This document shows, in pieces, positions 7,699-15,599 of a stretch of 18,077 nucleotides of DNA. Below the pieces are notes generated by a model. It saw only the letters and a list, made by a program, of their open reading frames with translations, did not search any database and was not told the origin of the DNA. Each line of letters starts with the position of its first letter. Positions within the stretch are counted from its first letter, which is position 1. The stretch is from Acidobacteriota bacterium (lineage in GTDB: Bacteria; Acidobacteriota; Vicinamibacteria; Marinacidobacterales; SMYC01), in assembly GCA_029263435.1 (NCBI GenBank), contig JAJCXL010000455.1, positions 1-18,077 on the forward strand, written 5' to 3'. Position numbers and translations under genes: made by a program.

Positions 7699-10600
7699 GT
7701 GCTAAGCTCCACTCGTCCACGATTCAGCGCGGCCGAGATCGCGGATATTCTTAGCAGCCATTACGAGCTCGAAGCGTCGACGCTCGCGGAGCTTCCCAGT
7801 GAGCGCGATCAAAATTTTCTCGCGACGTGCGGAGACGAGCGCTTCGTTCTCAAGATCGCGAACGAGACCGACCCACCCGAGACCGTCCATTTCCAAAACG
7901 AGGCGCTCGCACACCTCGCTCGGAGCGCGCCGCATCTATCCGTGCCCCGGATTCGGCCCTCTTCGGACGGCGCCTCCACCGTAACGCTCTCGGAGCGGAA
8001 CCTCTGCCGCGTCCTGACCTATCTGCCCGGCAAACCGATCGCGCGGATTCGACCTTTGTCCACGGCTCTCCTGCGCTCGATTGGTGGATTCATGGGAGAG
8101 CTGGATGTCGCTCTCAAAGGCTTCTCCCACGACGCGCAATCCCGCTATCTGTACTGGGATACGCGTCACGCGGCCGAAACGATAGGAGATGGTCTCGATT
8201 TCATCACCGACGCCAACGACCTGAAGCGCGTCGAGCGCGTGCTGGCCGAGTTCGAAGAAACGCTCGCGCCACGACTGTCCGAGCTTCCCGTCGGAGTCAT
8301 TCACAACGACGGCAACGACTACAACATTCTCACGGACGGCGAGACGATCACCGGGCTTCTGGACTTCGGCGACATGGTCGAGAGCTGCCTCGTTTTCGAG
8401 GTCGCCAATACGGCCGCCTACTGCATGCTCGGTGAGTCCGAACCGCTCCGCGTCGCCGCCGAGATCGTCTCCGGCTACCACGAGAAGCGAGCGTTGAACG
8501 AGCTCGAGCTCGAGTTGTTGCTTCCTCTGATCCGGGCTCGCCTCGCGATGAGCGTCGCCAACTGCGCGCGGCAAGCCGAAGACGAGCCCGACGAGGACTA
8601 TCTTCGCATCAGCGCCGCGCCGGTGAGACAGCTCCTGCAGACGTTGGCAGCGGAGTCGAACCGACTCGCTCATTACCGGTTTCGAGGGGCCTGCGGGCTG
8701 ACGCCTCATCCGCGGGCGGGCGCCGTGCATCAGTGGCTATCGAAGCAACGAGCGAGGGTATTGCCTTTCGAGCTGACGCCCGAGAGTGTGCACGTGCTCG
8801 ATTTGAGCATGCAGAGCACGGAGCTTGGTGGTCTCGACGTCCTCGAAGACGTCCAGAGATTCAGCCGCCATATTTCCGAGACCTTGAGAGAGGCGAAGGC
8901 CCTCGTGGGCATCGGGCGCTACGATGAGCCGCGCCCGCTCTATACGAGCCCAGCCTTCCAGCCGGGTCCCGGTGAGAGCTTCGAAACACGAACGCTACAT
9001 CTCGGCATCGATCTCTTCGTCGAGGCGGACACTCCCATTCGAGCGCCGCTCGACGGCAAGATCCACAGTTTTCAGTCCAATGATCAGCCTCTCGATTACG
9101 GTCCGACCATCATCGTCGAGCATCAGACGGACGACGAGGATCCGGAGCCGTTTTGGACGCTTTATGGTCACTTGAGCGCGAGCTCACTCGAAGGGCTCTC
9201 CGAAGGAGCAGCGGTCCACAAAGGCCAAGTCATCGGTACTGTCGGAAACTACCCCGTCAACGGAAACTGGCCCCCGCACCTTCACTTCCAAATCATTTTG
9301 GACTTGCTCGACCGGCGCGGCGATTTCCCCGGTGTCTGCCGGCCAACCGACCGAAAGCTCTGGCTCAGCTTGTGTCCCGACCCGACCGGCCTGGCAGGAT
9401 CCCCGGTGCCTGCTCGCGCGCCGGAGCCGAGGTCTCATGACACCATCTGCCGCTCCCGCCGCTCACACCTTTCATCGACGCTGAGCCTCTCCTACCCCGA
9501 GCCGCTACACATCGTTCGTGGGTTCGGCTCGTTTCTCTACGACGAGGCCGGCCGCGCCTATCTGGACATGGTCAACAACGTCTGCCATGTCGGACACTGT
9601 CACCCGAAAGTCGTTCGGGCGGCACAGAGGCAGATCGCGGTTCTCAACACGAACACCCGCTACCTCCACGAGAACATCGTCGACTACGCCGAGCGGCTGT
9701 GCGCGACTCTTCCGAAGGGCCTGGACGTTTGCTTTTTCGTGAACTCGGGGAGCGAGGCGAACGATCTCGCGCTGCGCCTGGCGCGAACCAAGACCGGACG
9801 CGACGACACGCTCGTGCTCGAAGGGGCGTATCACGGGAACCTCTCGTCCCTCATCGAAGTGAGTCCGTACAAGTTCGACGGTAAAGGCGGCCGGGGCGCG
9901 CCCGCCCACGTCCACAAGCTCTCGATGCCCGACGGCTATCGAGGACAATTCCGCGCTTCAGACCCCGACTACGGGGCTCACTATCTCGACGAGGCCCGAC
10001 GCACGCTCTCGTCCATGGCCGAGGACGGCCGGCCGGTGGGCGCTCTCATGGCGGAATCGATCATGAGCTGCGGCGGACAGATCGTGTTTCCGCCTGGTTA
10101 TTTGAAGGACCTCTTCGAGCTGGTGCGCGACCAAGGTGGCGTGTGTATCGCCGACGAAGTGCAGGTCGGCTTCGGCCGGGCCGGATCTTCTTTTTGGGCG
10201 TTCGCGGCGGAAGAGGCGCGGCCCGACATCGTGACGATGGGAAAGCCGATCGGAAACGGTCATCCTCTGGCCGCGGTCGTGACGACCCGCGAGGTGGCTC
10301 AGGCCTTCGCCACCGGCATGGAGTACTTCAATACGTTCGGGGGCAACCCGGTCTCTTGCGCCGTCGGCCTCGCGGTCCTCGACGTCATCGAGAAAGAGGG
10401 CCTCCAAGAGAATGCTGAACGGATCGGAGCCGTCTTGCGTCAAGGCCTCGAGGAGCTGCAATCACGACACGCGCTCATCGGCGAGGTGCGCGGGCGAGGT
10501 CTGTTTCTCGGCCTCGAGCTCGTTCACGACCGCGAGACTCTCGAGCCCGCCGCTAAGCTGGCCTCGGATCTCGTCCACAACCTGAAGAATGAAGGCATTC

Positions 10601-10731
10601 TCGCGAGCACCGACGGACCACTCGAGAATGTCATCAAGCTCAAGCCCCCGCTCGTTCTTTCTCGCGCTTCCGCGGAGAGATTCATCGAACGGCTCGACCA
10701 CGTTCTCTCATTCGATCGGTTCAAAACATGA
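7699..10731 (+). CDS. Trifunctional fusion: APH-type kinase, M23 metallopeptidase domain, class III PLP aminotransferase-fold enzyme
   Basis: One unbroken frame of 1010 residues from GTG 7699, with no signal peptide. Residues about 1-320 form an aminoglycoside/choline-kinase-like domain: ATP lysine K52 in FVLKIAN, catalytic loop HNDGNDYN (H202, D204, N209) and metal-binding DFGD (D222). About 325-430 is an unassigned linker. About 430-560 is an M23/LytM domain with its zinc ligands: H434 and D438 in HLGID, and H527/H529 in PPHLHF, plus YGH491. About 600-1010 is a class III aminotransferase fold: NSGSEAND, EGAYHGN, D819 in ADEVQVGFG and PLP lysine K849 in TMGKPIGNG. The first and last parts correspond to mammalian 5-hydroxylysine kinase and the AGXT2L phospho-lyases, which turn a phosphorylated amino alcohol into aldehyde, ammonia and phosphate; hydroxylysine, ethanolamine or a similar compound is the likely substrate. 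True transamination remains possible. The peptidase role is unknown. Confidence 0.9.
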   Translation: MLSSTRPRFSAAEIADILSSHYELEASTLAELPSERDQNFLATCGDERFVLKIANETDPPETVHFQNEALAHLARSAPHLSVPRIRPSSDGASTVTLSERNLCRVLTYLPGKPIARIRPLSTALLRSIGGFMGELDVALKGFSHDAQSRYLYWDTRHAAETIGDGLDFITDANDLKRVERVLAEFEETLAPRLSELPVGVIHNDGNDYNILTDGETITGLLDFGDMVESCLVFEVANTAAYCMLGESEPLRVAAEIVSGYHEKRALNELELELLLPLIRARLAMSVANCARQAEDEPDEDYLRISAAPVRQLLQTLAAESNRLAHYRFRGACGLTPHPRAGAVHQWLSKQRARVLPFELTPESVHVLDLSMQSTELGGLDVLEDVQRFSRHISETLREAKALVGIGRYDEPRPLYTSPAFQPGPGESFETRTLHLGIDLFVEADTPIRAPLDGKIHSFQSNDQPLDYGPTIIVEHQTDDEDPEPFWTLYGHLSASSLEGLSEGAAVHKGQVIGTVGNYPVNGNWPPHLHFQIILDLLDRRGDFPGVCRPTDRKLWLSLCPDPTGLAGSPVPARAPEPRSHDTICRSRRSHLSSTLSLSYPEPLHIVRGFGSFLYDEAGRAYLDMVNNVCHVGHCHPKVVRAAQRQIAVLNTNTRYLHENIVDYAERLCATLPKGLDVCFFVNSGSEANDLALRLARTKTGRDDTLVLEGAYHGNLSSLIEVSPYKFDGKGGRGAPAHVHKLSMPDGYRGQFRASDPDYGAHYLDEARRTLSSMAEDGRPVGALMAESIMSCGGQIVFPPGYLKDLFELVRDQGGVCIADEVQVGFGRAGSSFWAFAAEEARPDIVTMGKPIGNGHPLAAVVTTREVAQAFATGMEYFNTFGGNPVSCAVGLAVLDVIEKEGLQENAERIGAVLRQGLEELQSRHALIGEVRGRGLFLGLELVHDRETLEPAAKLASDLVHNLKNEGILASTDGPLENVIKLKPPLVLSRASAERFIERLDHVLSFDRFKT

Positions 10732-11402
10732 CTCGAGAAGATCTTCTCCCCGCGGTGGTCATCGGCCCCGGCGACACCCCGAATGCTTCGGTCATCTGGC
10801 TTCACGGCCTCGGCGCGGACGGCCACGACTTCGAGCCGCTCGTCCCCGAGCTCGGTTTCGCCGACTCCGATAGAGTTCGCTTCATCTTCCCGCATGCGCC
10901 GAGGCGACCGGTCACCATCAACGGTGGCATGGTGATGCCGGCGTGGTATGACATCACCGACTTCGATCTGGAGCGCCACGTCGAGCGCGCCGACCTCGAC
11001 CAGTCCAGGGCACAGGTGGAAGCGTGGATGGCCCACGAGCGCTCGCTCGGGGTCTCGTCGGATCAGATCGTCCTCGCAGGCTTTTCTCAAGGCGGAGCGA
11101 TCGCGCTCTACGCGGGGCTGCTCCAGGAAGAGAGACCCGCCGGCATCATGGCACTGTCTTGCTATCACCCGTTGCCGGAGCTCATCGCCGACGCCGCTGC
11201 CGGAGAAGACCCGCTTCCGATCTTCATCGGCCACGGCACCGAGGACCCCGTCGTGCCGATGATGCTTGCCGAGCGCACGGCCGAGGCCCTGCGCGCCCAA
11301 GGCTTCGCGCCCGCGTGGCACAGCTACCCGATGCCGCACAGCGTATGCCCCGAGGAGGTACGTGATATCGCGGCTTGGTTGAGATCGGTCCTCATCGACT
11401 GA
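10728..11402 (+). CDS. Carboxylesterase/phospholipase, alpha/beta hydrolase
   Basis: The protein has 224 residues; its ATG overlaps the preceding stop by four bases (ATGA), so translation is probably coupled to the fusion gene. It belongs to the small carboxylesterase (abhydrolase 2) family, which hydrolyses short- to medium-chain carboxylic esters and in eukaryotes includes acyl-protein thioesterases. Visible features: VIWLHGLGADGHDF (oxyanion-hole region), the nucleophile S120 in GFSQGG, D173 in GHGTEDPVVP and H204 in YPMPHSV, which together complete a catalytic triad. There is no signal peptide, so it is cytosolic. Length and motifs match Pseudomonas esterase EstB-type proteins. Its substrate in this operon is unknown; it may free an amino acid or alcohol from an ester before catabolism. 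Confidence 0.93.
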   Translation: MTREDLLPAVVIGPGDTPNASVIWLHGLGADGHDFEPLVPELGFADSDRVRFIFPHAPRRPVTINGGMVMPAWYDITDFDLERHVERADLDQSRAQVEAWMAHERSLGVSSDQIVLAGFSQGGAIALYAGLLQEERPAGIMALSCYHPLPELIADAAAGEDPLPIFIGHGTEDPVVPMMLAERTAEALRAQGFAPAWHSYPMPHSVCPEEVRDIAAWLRSVLID

Positions 11403-11407
11403 TATAC

Positions 11408-11411
11408 AAGG
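11408..11411 (+). promoter_or_regulatory. Ribosome binding site for threonine dehydrogenase
   Basis: AAGG ends 5 bases before ATG 11417 and favours this start over an in-frame ATG at 11375 inside the esterase gene, because the Rossmann strand RKKVTLVTG then begins at residue 2. Confidence 0.55.
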
Positions 11412-11416
11412 CCGCC

Positions 11417-12427
11417 ATGCGAAAGAAAGTCACGCTCGTCACTGGAGCCGCCGGCGAAGTCGGTACCTCCCTCGTGCAAAAACTCATCAGCGGAGGAGAG
11501 CGGACGGTCTTGACTCTGGATCTCTCGTCGCTCCCCTATGAGCTTCCGGAGCGTCACAGTCATATCCAGGGCGACATCCTGGATTCAGGCGTCGTCGCAC
11601 GGCTCGTCGCCGAGTTCGAGATCGAGGCCATCTTCCATCTCGCGGCCCTTCTGTCGACGCGGGCCGAGTTCACCCCGGAGACCGCTCACCGGGTCAACGT
11701 CGACGGCACCCTGGCGCTTCTTCGGATGGCCTCCGAGCAATCCCAGTGGCGGGGGGATCCGGTCCAGTTCGTTTTCCCCAGCTCGATTGCGGTCTACGGG
11801 CTACCCACTCCGGAAGCCAAGAAGCGCTACTCCCGGGTTCGAGAGTTCGAATGGACGAACCCGACGACGATGTACGGCTGCAACAAGCTCTATTGCGAGC
11901 TTCTCGGACGCTACTTGAGTCAGCATTACAAGCAGCTCTCCGCGGAAGAGCCCGTCATGATCGACTTTCGAAGCGTCCGCTTCCCGGGCCTCATCAGCGC
12001 TCACACCTTGCCTTCGGGCGGCACGAGCGACTACGCGCCGGAAATGTTACACGCAGCGGCCAAAGCAGAGCCCTACCCGTGTTTCGTCGGCCCCGACGTC
12101 CGCATCCCGTTCATGGCGATGCCGGATGCTGCCAATGCGCTCGTCGGTCTCTCGACCGCGCCGAAAGAGAATCTCTCTCAGCTCGTCTATAACGTCACGA
12201 GCTTCAGTCTGTCCGCCGCCGACATTCGCGAGCTCGTCATCGCGGCCTTCCCCAAAGCGGATATCACGTTCGAACCGGACCTCAAACGCCAAGCTATCGT
12301 CGAGACGTGGCCCGCCGACCTGGATGATACCGCCGCCGCCAGGGACTGGAGCTGGAAGCCGGCCTACGATCGCGAGCGTGCGTTCTCCGAATACCTCATT
12401 CCGAATATCCAGAAGCGCTACCGCTAA
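11417..12427 (+). CDS. L-threonine 3-dehydrogenase, extended SDR (epimerase-like) type
   Basis: The protein has 336 residues. It would oxidise L-threonine with NAD to 2-amino-3-oxobutyrate, which is then cleaved to glycine and acetyl-CoA or decays to aminoacetone. The N-terminus has the Rossmann motif VTGAAGEVG (G10, G13, G16). The SDR catalytic residues are S122/S123 in SSIAVYG, Y153 and K157 in MYGCNK. Signatures that separate this group from sugar epimerases are all present: HLAALLS, FPGLIS followed by SGGTSDYAPEM, YNVTSFS and a C-terminal RQAIVETWPADLDDTAA followed by WSWKP. It is unrelated to the zinc-type Tdh of E. coli. Its stop overlaps the AbgT start by one base (TAATG). No 2-amino-3-ketobutyrate CoA ligase gene is in the window, so the product must be handled elsewhere or spontaneously. 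Confidence 0.87.
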   Translation: MRKKVTLVTGAAGEVGTSLVQKLISGGERTVLTLDLSSLPYELPERHSHIQGDILDSGVVARLVAEFEIEAIFHLAALLSTRAEFTPETAHRVNVDGTLALLRMASEQSQWRGDPVQFVFPSSIAVYGLPTPEAKKRYSRVREFEWTNPTTMYGCNKLYCELLGRYLSQHYKQLSAEEPVMIDFRSVRFPGLISAHTLPSGGTSDYAPEMLHAAAKAEPYPCFVGPDVRIPFMAMPDAANALVGLSTAPKENLSQLVYNVTSFSLSAADIRELVIAAFPKADITFEPDLKRQAIVETWPADLDDTAAARDWSWKPAYDRERAFSEYLIPNIQKRYR

Positions 12428-13980
12428 TGGCGAAGGGGTCGAAGCTCGCGGCCAGAATCGGCGCGTTTCTCGATTTCGTGGAACGGGTGGGGAACTACCT
12501 CCCTCACCCCGCGAGCTTGTTCGCCATCTTCGCGCTCGGTGTGGTCGTGCTCTCCGGCGTCTTCGCGAATCTCGAGCTGTCCGTCACTCATCCGTCGACC
12601 GGTGAGACCATCACCCCAGTCAGCCTGTTCAATCTCGCCGGTCTCCATCGAATGCTCACGGAGATGGTCCAAAACTTCACCGGTTTCGCGCCACTAGGTA
12701 CCGTGTTCGTGTCGATGTTGGGGATAGGCCTCGCGGAGTCTTCCGGTCTCATTGGCGCGGCGTTGAAAAAGCTCGTTCTCTCGGCGCCTCCCAGACTGTT
12801 GACCTTCGCGATCGTCCTCGCCGGTGTGCTGTCGAACATGGCGAGCGAGATCGGCTACGTGCTCCTCGTGCCCCTCGCCGCGCTGATTTTCTTCTCCGCC
12901 GGCCGCCATCCTCTCGTCGGCCTCGCTGCCGCCTTCGCAGGTGTGTCGGGGGGCTACAGCGCAAACCTCCTCCTGGGCACGGTCGATCCGTTGCTCTCCG
13001 GTATCTCCGAGGAGGCCGCGAAGCTCGTGGACCCGAGCTACTCGGTCAACCCGGCAGCGAACTTCTACTTCATGGCCGCATCGACGTTTTTCATCGCCAC
13101 CGCCGGCACCTGGGTCACGGAAAAGATCGTGCAGCCACGTCTCGGTGTCTACAAAGGCGACGCCGACGTCGACGATGCGATGACGACGATCACCGAGGAA
13201 GAAGAACGGGGGCTCCGCTACGCGCTCGTCGCGGCCGGACTCTTCGCCGCATTTCTGCTGTGGGGCACGGTTCCGTTGACGTGGGAGCTTCTCCCGGGTG
13301 CCGGGTTTCTTCGCAACCCAGAGACGGGCAGCTTGCTTCGCTCGCCATTCTTGTCCTCCATCGTCGCTTTCATTTTCTTGGGCGCGCTTTTCGTGAGTGT
13401 CGCTTATGGCAGGGGCGCCGGGACGATCTCGAACGACTCTCAGGTGGTCGAAGGGATGGGAAAAGCAATCTCTACGCTTGGGACCTACACGGTGCTGGTC
13501 TTTTTCGCGGCCCAGTTCGTTTCTTATTTCAACTGGACCAACTTGGGCTACATCTTCGCGGTCAAAGGTGCACAAGCCCTCGAGTCCCTGGGACTCGGCC
13601 CGGTATTCTTGATGCTCAGCTTCATCGTGTTGTCGATGTTCATCAACTTATTCATGGGGAGCGCGTCGGCGAAATGGGCCATCATGGCCCCGATTTTCGT
13701 TCCGATGTTCATGCTTCTCGGCTATAGCCCCGAGCTGGTCCAGACGGCCTATCGGATCGGAGATTCGGTGACTAACATCATCTCTCCGATGATGTCCTAC
13801 TTCGCGCTCATCGTCGCCTTCGTCGCTCGCTACGAGCCCAAAGCCGGGATCGGCACCGTGATTGCGTTGATGCTCCCCTACACCGTCGTCTTTACGATAG
13901 TCTGGTCGATCTTGCTCACGGCGTGGATCCTCTTTGGCCTCCCGGTAGGTCCCGGGGCACCGCTCTACTTGCCGAGCTAA
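12427..13980 (+). CDS. AbgT family transporter (p-aminobenzoyl-glutamate type)
   Basis: The protein has 517 residues, typical of the family, with about 11-13 hydrophobic segments. It begins with a short basic cytoplasmic end and VERVGNYLPHPASLF, the usual AbgT opening. Other signatures are SNMASEIGYVLLVPL, GVSGGYSANLLLGTVDPLL and the long conserved block at about residues 405-460 holding MGSASAKWA, PIFVPMFMLLGYSPE, YRIGDS and NIISPMMSYF. Known members move p-aminobenzoyl-glutamate (E. coli AbgT) or export sulfonamides (MtrF, YdaH), driven by an ion gradient. Placement between threonine dehydrogenase and a peptide ABC importer suggests import of a dipeptide-like or acyl-amino-acid compound, but no PABA-glutamate hydrolase (AbgA/AbgB) is present in the window, so the substrate and direction are open. 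Confidence 0.94.
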   Translation: MAKGSKLAARIGAFLDFVERVGNYLPHPASLFAIFALGVVVLSGVFANLELSVTHPSTGETITPVSLFNLAGLHRMLTEMVQNFTGFAPLGTVFVSMLGIGLAESSGLIGAALKKLVLSAPPRLLTFAIVLAGVLSNMASEIGYVLLVPLAALIFFSAGRHPLVGLAAAFAGVSGGYSANLLLGTVDPLLSGISEEAAKLVDPSYSVNPAANFYFMAASTFFIATAGTWVTEKIVQPRLGVYKGDADVDDAMTTITEEEERGLRYALVAAGLFAAFLLWGTVPLTWELLPGAGFLRNPETGSLLRSPFLSSIVAFIFLGALFVSVAYGRGAGTISNDSQVVEGMGKAISTLGTYTVLVFFAAQFVSYFNWTNLGYIFAVKGAQALESLGLGPVFLMLSFIVLSMFINLFMGSASAKWAIMAPIFVPMFMLLGYSPELVQTAYRIGDSVTNIISPMMSYFALIVAFVARYEPKAGIGTVIALMLPYTVVFTIVWSILLTAWILFGLPVGPGAPLYLPS

Positions 13981-13985
13981 CGAAA

Positions 13986-15590
13986 ATGCGGATAGCGCTC
14001 TCAAGCCTCGTGGTCCTCGGAGCCGTCATCGGCTGCGGCGGTGCCGGCAACGACGCCGGAGTACCCGGCGAAGCCCACCTCATCCTCGCCTGGGACGGAA
14101 GCCGGGAGCCCGCGACTCTCGACGGTCATGTCGAGCCGTATCAGCCGGGATGGCTCATCGACTCTTTCATCGCCGATCCTCTCGTCGTGCTCGGCCCCAA
14201 CGGAGACTACATCGCCGGGCTCGCGCTCGACTGGACGTCATCGGAGGACGCGAGAACCTGGACCTTTACCCTGAGAGAAGGGGTGAGCTTCCAAGACGGC
14301 ACCCCTTTCGACGCCGCCGCGGTCAAGTACAACGTCGAGCGTATTCTGGCACCTGAGACACAGTCCGCCGAGATGGCGGCGCACGTCGGGCCGGTCGCGC
14401 GCGTCGAGATCCTCGACGACCAGAGGGTAGTGCTTCACTACGAAGTACCGTGGGTCACGGTACTCGACGCGTTTCGCCGGGTTCCGATCTGGTCACCCAC
14501 CGCGGCGGAGAAGTGGGGTCTGGCGGAATTCCATCGCCATCTCATCGGCACCGGACCGTTCCTGCTCGACGAATGGGTCCCCAACGACCACGTCACTCTG
14601 GTCAAGTGGAGCGACTACGGCGGTTGGAACGCGATAAGCCGCGGAGGGCCCGCCCACCTGGACCGGGTGACGATCCGTTTCATCGGCGAGCAAGCGGTTC
14701 TCGGAAACGTCGTCAAGACCGGAGATGCGCACATCGCGATGAACGTCCCTTCGACTTATATCGAGGACTACCGCGACTCGGACGACTTCCGGCTCATCAC
14801 CGGGTTTCAGGCCGGCTCGGGTCTGTCGATGACGATGAATACGCGCAACCCTCCTTTGAGCCACCTCGAGCTTCGCCAGGCCCTTTTGTACGGCGTCAAC
14901 CAAGAAGCGATCAACGAGCTTCTCTATGACGGAAACTTCTTGGTCACCGACGGCCCGCTCAACGAGATTCATCCGTGCTACTGGGAAGGTAACGCGGACT
15001 ACTACCCTCACGATCCGGATAAGGCCGCCGCGCTGCTCGAAGGGATGGGCTACGTCGATCGAGACGGCGACGGCATTCGCGAAGCGCACGGCGTGGACGG
15101 CGTCGCCGACGAAGCGAAGCTCGAGCTTCGATGGACGGTCCTTCACTACTCCGAGATCGGCGAGGCGGTGCAAAGTCAATGGCGAGATCTCGGCATCGAC
15201 TTGAACGTAGAGGTCATTCCCGGCCCGGTTCAGCTCGAGCGGGTCAATCAAAGAAACTTCGATCTCATGTACGAGCGTCAGCGGAGCCCCGATCCGATGC
15301 TGCTCGATATGGTGTGGAACTCCGCGCATGACGTCGTCGGGGGGTGGGCGTGGGGCGGTTTCGTCGATGCCGAGCTCGACGCGACCGTGGGCCAGCTGCG
15401 AACGGTCGCCGATCCAAAGACGCGTTGTGAGATCGCGAAACGCGCGCAGAAGATCATCATGGACAACGCGCTGATGCTGCCCACTCTCAGTGAGCCCATC
15501 TTCTACGCCGTGTCCAACCGGGTCGTCGATTTCGAGCTCAGCTCAGAGGGGCAGTTCTTCTTCCTTCACAACACCAGGCTCGAGCCCTAA
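13986..15590 (+). CDS. ABC peptide-type substrate-binding lipoprotein (SBP family 5)
   Basis: The protein has 534 residues from ATG 13986, five bases after the AbgT stop; starts further upstream lie inside abgT and would hide the signal. A lipoprotein signal peptide ends in the lipobox VIGC, so C17 would be lipidated and the protein anchored at the membrane. The mature part follows the SBP_bac_5 (DppA/OppA) pattern: an early LVVLGPNGDYIAGLA strand, WTFTLREGVSFQDGTPF, LIGTGPFLLDEW, RQALLYGVNQEAI and a DRDGDGIRE loop near residue 360, common in this family. It would bind peptides, or other small ligands such as nickel, and deliver them to the two permeases encoded next. Weak ribosome site. Ligand cannot be told from sequence. 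Confidence 0.93.
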   Translation: MRIALSSLVVLGAVIGCGGAGNDAGVPGEAHLILAWDGSREPATLDGHVEPYQPGWLIDSFIADPLVVLGPNGDYIAGLALDWTSSEDARTWTFTLREGVSFQDGTPFDAAAVKYNVERILAPETQSAEMAAHVGPVARVEILDDQRVVLHYEVPWVTVLDAFRRVPIWSPTAAEKWGLAEFHRHLIGTGPFLLDEWVPNDHVTLVKWSDYGGWNAISRGGPAHLDRVTIRFIGEQAVLGNVVKTGDAHIAMNVPSTYIEDYRDSDDFRLITGFQAGSGLSMTMNTRNPPLSHLELRQALLYGVNQEAINELLYDGNFLVTDGPLNEIHPCYWEGNADYYPHDPDKAAALLEGMGYVDRDGDGIREAHGVDGVADEAKLELRWTVLHYSEIGEAVQSQWRDLGIDLNVEVIPGPVQLERVNQRNFDLMYERQRSPDPMLLDMVWNSAHDVVGGWAWGGFVDAELDATVGQLRTVADPKTRCEIAKRAQKIIMDNALMLPTLSEPIFYAVSNRVVDFELSSEGQFFFLHNTRLEP

Positions 15591-15599
15591 CGCCCAAGA

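Noticed and set aside
7699..10731. Possibility that the fusion is two or three genes joined by a sequence error
   Set aside because: The three domains share one frame with no stop or frameshift, there is no internal ribosome site with a start at the domain borders that stands out, and similar fusions are known in bacteria.
15055..15090. DRDGDGIRE as an EF-hand calcium site in the binding protein
   Set aside because: This loop is common in peptide-binding proteins of this family and lacks flanking helices of an EF-hand, so it is not a special feature.
14493..15329. A 278-codon minus-strand open frame
   Set aside because: It is antisense to the SBP family 5 gene, which has clear family signatures in its own frame.
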